This document shows positions 15,512 to 17,588 of a stretch of DNA of 17,588 nucleotides, one piece after another (the stretch's first letter is position 1; the number at the start of each line of letters is the position of its first letter). The translations under genes and the position numbers were made by a program. This stretch comes from Gemmatimonadota bacterium. GTDB taxonomy: Bacteria; Gemmatimonadota; Gemmatimonadetes; Longimicrobiales; Longimicrobiaceae. The notes beneath the pieces were generated by a model that saw only the letters and a list, made by a program, of their open reading frames with translations, made no database searches and had not been told where the DNA came from. The stretch is from assembly GCA_019348475.1 (NCBI GenBank), contig JAHWJJ010000023.1:1-17588 (forward strand). The letters are read 5' to 3'.

Positions 15512-16107
15512 CAGAACCTCGCGTCGTTCTTACGCCGCTCCCAGGCGTCCGCCTCGGCCGTCGTGTAGGTCAGCATGGGCCCTTCCGAGCCGGGAAGCAC
15601 CGTCAGCATGATGCGCACGCCGTTGGCGGGATCGGTCCACGCCTTCGCATACCCGCCGCGCCCGGCCAGCGCCGCCGCGCAGGGATCGCCCGCCGCGCGC
15701 CCGACGGTGCGCTCTTCCGCCTGCAGCTCCGGATAGCGCCGGGTGACGGCGTTGTCCAGCAGCCGCAGGGCGATGCCGCAATCCGCGGCGCCGTTCACCG
15801 GGGCCATGTACCCGCCGCGCATCAGCCCCATCCGCGGGTGCACGAAGTACATCGTCACCACCTCTCGCCCGAGCACGCGGTCGTGGTACAGCATTGCGGA
15901 AACACCCTCGGCATCCGGCTGCTCCATCACCGCCGCGCCGCGCTGTTCGACGATCGCGGCACGCGTGGTCCCCCACGGGAACCCCGCCGCGCCGGTGACC
16001 CGGGCCCCCGGCGCGTTGGCGGCGGACGCCTGCGCGTTCGCATCGGCGGGCGCGGCGCAGAACAGGGCGAGCGCCGCCAGCGCGGCGGCGAAGAGGCGAG
16101 GGGGCAC
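15511..16107 (-). CDS. Secreted protein of unknown function
   Basis: A 198-residue protein that I do not recognise. It starts with a signal peptide (LFAAALAALALFCAAPADANA, cleavage near residue 25). The mature part begins with a GAAGFPWGTTRAAIVEQRGA motif, a type seen in many small periplasmic proteins of unknown role. A mixed alpha/beta region follows (SAMLYHDRVLGREVVTMYFV, then a variable Gly-rich turn) and the chain ends with a MLTVLPGSEGPMLTYTTAEADAWE strand-helix pair. Two cysteines (ADCGIAL and GDPCAAA) could form a disulfide. The start is GTG 16105-16107, supported by GGAG 7 bases upstream. The stop overlaps the dut start by one base. A perfect palindrome GACCA-AGA-TGGTC (16161-16173) lies about 60 bases upstream and could be an operator. 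No functional link to dUTPase can be inferred beyond co-transcription. Confidence 0.78.
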   Translation of the reverse strand: MPPRLFAAALAALALFCAAPADANAQASAANAPGARVTGAAGFPWGTTRAAIVEQRGAAVMEQPDAEGVSAMLYHDRVLGREVVTMYFVHPRMGLMRGGYMAPVNGAADCGIALRLLDNAVTRRYPELQAEERTVGRAAGDPCAAALAGRGGYAKAWTDPANGVRIMLTVLPGSEGPMLTYTTAEADAWERRKNDARF

Positions 16108-16235
16108 GGGAACGCTCCGGAGTCGTGGGTCAGGGATCGACGGGCAGTGATGCGGGGAAGGACCAAGATGGTCGAATTCGGGAAATCAAGCAAACGCGTC
16201 GCGCGCCGCCCGCCGCGCGTACATCAGCGACAAGG

Positions 16236-16267
16236 AAAAGGGACAGCCCCCGACCGAAGGCTGTCCC
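16236..16267 (-). terminator. Rho-independent terminator of ald
   Basis: On the minus strand GGGACAGCC (16267-16259), a 10-base loop, GGCTGTCCC (16248-16240), then TTTTCC. A perfect 9-bp stem followed by a T-run is the classic form. It sits 37 bases after the ald stop and is the clearest intrinsic terminator in the window. Confidence 0.88.
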
Positions 16268-16271
16268 GAAA

Positions 16272-16299
16272 TTCCCTGTTCCCTCTTCCCTGTTCCCTG
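16272..16299. repeat. Short tandem repeat, four 7-bp units
   Basis: TTCCCTGTTCCCTC (16272-16285) followed by TTCCCTGTTCCCTG (16286-16299): four TTCCCT(G/C) units in a row. It lies between the ald stop and its terminator, so it is transcribed in the ald 3' untranslated region. Confidence 0.8.
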
Positions 16300-16303
16300 C
16301 CCG

Positions 16304-17416
16304 TCAGCCCAGCACCTGCTCCACCGGCACGTACGGCAGGTCGAACGCCTCGGCCACCCCGGGATACGTGACCTTTCCGTTCACCACGTTCAGCCCCAGC
16401 GCCAGCGCGGGGTCGCGGCGGCAGGCCTCCTGCCAACCCAGGCGCGCCAGGCGCTGCGCGTAGGGGAAGGTGGCGTTCGTCAGCGCGAGCGTGCTGGTGC
16501 GCGGCACGCCGCCGGGCATGTTGGCCACCCCGTAGTGGATCACCCCGTCGATCTCGTAGATGGGGTCCTCGTGCGTGGTGGCGCGGATGGTCTCCACGCA
16601 GCCGCCCTGGTCCACGGCCACGTCCACGATCACGGCGCCGTTCTTCATGTTCTTGAGGTCGGCGCGCTTGATGAGCTTGGGCGCCTTGGCCCCCGGCAGC
16701 AGCACCGCGCCCACGACCAGGTCCGCCTGCTCAACGCGCTCCAGCAGGTTGTGCCGGTTGCTGTAGATGAGCTCCACGTTGGCGGGCATCACGTCCGACA
16801 GGTAGCGCAGCCGCTCCAGCGACAGGTCCAGGATGGTGACCCGCGCGCCCAGGCCGGCCGCCATCTTGGCGGCGTTGGTCCCCACGACGCCGCCGCCGAT
16901 GATCACCACGTTGGCGGGCGCCACGCCGGGAACGCCGCCCAGCAGCATCCCGCGTCCGCCGTAGAACCTCTCCAGGTACTTGGCGCCGGCCTGGATGGCC
17001 ATCCGCCCCGCCACTTCGGACATCGGCGTCAGCAGGGGGAGCTCGCCGTTGGGCATCTGCACCGTCTCGTACGCCACGCACACGGCGCCGCTGTCGATCA
17101 TTCCGCGCGTGAGCGCCTCGTCCGCCGCGAAGTGAAAGTAGGTGAACAGGAGCTGGTTCTCGCGCGTGCGCCCGTACTCCACCGCGATGGGCTCCTTTAC
17201 CTTCATGATCATCTCGGCGCGGGCCCACACCTCTTCCACGTCGTGCATGGTGGCGCCCACGGCCTCGTACTGGTCGTCCGTAAAGCCGCTTCCCTCGCCC
17301 CCGCCGCGCTCCACCATCACCTGGTGCCCGGCCTGCACCAGGGCCTCGGCGCCCGCGGGCACCAGGGCGATCCGGTTCTCGTTGGTCTTTATCTCTTTCG
17401 GGACGCCGATCAGCAT
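16304..17416 (-). CDS. ald: Alanine dehydrogenase
   Basis: NAD-dependent oxidative deamination of L-alanine to pyruvate and ammonium, or the reverse; a cytoplasmic hexamer used in alanine catabolism and nitrogen balance. The 370-residue length is standard. The N-terminus [20 protein letters not shown] carries substrate-binding Arg15. MKVKEP holds Lys74, YFHFAADE holds catalytic His95, and VDVAVDQGG holds catalytic Asp269. The Rossmann dinucleotide loop is [13 protein letters not shown] (171-183), followed by Asp197 at the end of the next strand ([10 protein letters not shown]), as expected for NAD rather than NADP. The [11 protein letters not shown] and [16 protein letters not shown] stretches are family hallmarks. 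The frame is open to 17479, but ATG 17414-17416 begins the conserved sequence. A GTG six bases upstream is an alternative; no strong Shine-Dalgarno is seen. It is a single-gene unit with promoter and terminator visible. Confidence 0.97.
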   Translation of the reverse strand: MLIGVPKEIKTNENRIALVPAGAEALVQAGHQVMVERGGGEGSGFTDDQYEAVGATMHDVEEVWARAEMIMKVKEPIAVEYGRTRENQLLFTYFHFAADEALTRGMIDSGAVCVAYETVQMPNGELPLLTPMSEVAGRMAIQAGAKYLERFYGGRGMLLGGVPGVAPANVVIIGGGVVGTNAAKMAAGLGARVTILDLSLERLRYLSDVMPANVELIYSNRHNLLERVEQADLVVGAVLLPGAKAPKLIKRADLKNMKNGAVIVDVAVDQGGCVETIRATTHEDPIYEIDGVIHYGVANMPGGVPRTSTLALTNATFPYAQRLARLGWQEACRRDPALALGLNVVNGKVTYPGVAEAFDLPYVPVEQVLG

Positions 17417-17477
17417 CGTCACGCAGCGGTTCAGGGTACGGTCCACGGCTGAGGCCCGCTCAGCACGGGCGGGCGAC

Positions 17478-17505
17478 AATATACACCCGCCGGGGCGTTT
17501 GGCGA
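17478..17505 (-). promoter_or_regulatory. Probable promoter of ald
   Basis: On the minus strand TCGCCA (17505-17500), 16 bases, then TATATT (17483-17478). TATATT matches the -10 consensus at 5/6 and the -35 at 4/6. It is the only AT-rich hexamer in the region; the leader would be about 55 bases. Confidence 0.5.
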
Positions 17506-17538
17506 GACTCTGGGCAGTGATGGCGTGCGGGAGGGGGG

Positions 17539-17588
17539 TGAAGGGGTGAAGGGGTGAAGGGGTGAAGGGGTGAAGGGGTGAAGGGGTG
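17539..17588. repeat. 8-bp tandem repeat TGAAGGGG, running off the window
   Basis: Six full copies of TGAAGGGG from 17539 to 17586 with no mismatch, then the first two bases of a seventh at the window edge. It is preceded by a G-run (17532-17538). The array lies upstream of the ald promoter; its total length and the gene beyond are not visible. Confidence 0.92.

Noticed and set aside
17539..17588. CRISPR-like array at the right edge
   Set aside because: The units are 8 bp and directly adjacent with no spacers, so this is a simple tandem repeat.

Overview
This is a very GC-rich bacterial chromosomal window from a Gram-negative organism. Gene content suggests the phylum Gemmatimonadota, perhaps a relative of Longimicrobium. 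The pointers are a large DUF5916-type outer-membrane barrel, an ADOP-type permease beside a MacB-type ATPase, a DUF4097 protein, a protein with HGVTPxYV repeats, a short KLxLNPxxLxVxTFxT peptide, and a GTCATCCTGAG-bounded dispersed repeat. This assignment is inference from gene families; no database was searched. No tRNA, rRNA, CRISPR array or transposase was seen.

Layout. Positions 1-292 (minus) hold the start of mreB, which runs out of the window. A gene-free gap of about 510 bases follows. From 804 to 8136 (plus) lie five genes for exported proteins: a DUF5916/CBM9-like barrel, a lipoprotein amidohydrolase, a DUF4097 beta-helix protein, a small protein with 29-30-residue repeats, and a second lipoprotein amidohydrolase with an NTF2-like domain inserted in its barrel. 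A strong hairpin separates the first gene from the rest. A nested inverted-repeat element (8217-8408) fills the gap to the next, convergent block.

From 14369 down to 8431 (minus) runs a four-gene operon: MacB-like ATPase, ADOP-like permease, NtrC-type sigma-54 activator, and NtrB/NtrY-type sensor kinase. A good sigma-54 promoter match lies about 115 bases before the first gene, with a dyad roughly 120 bases upstream of the expected transcript start. The operon therefore probably makes its own sigma-54 activator and regulates itself.

Divergent from that operon, at 14767-14937 (plus), is a 56-residue peptide gene not expected from a standard long-ORF scan. It has its own sigma-70-like promoter, a strong ribosome binding site and a perfect 13-bp terminator. 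The N-terminus looks like the leader of class I (pinensin-like) lanthipeptide precursors, and the C-terminal third is rich in Cys, Ser and Thr. No modifying enzyme is present, so it is an orphan RiPP precursor candidate and the most interesting item here.

The right end (all minus) carries a secreted protein of unknown function overlapping dut by one base, then alanine dehydrogenase (ald) with a classic rho-independent terminator and a visible promoter. The window ends inside an 8-bp tandem repeat.
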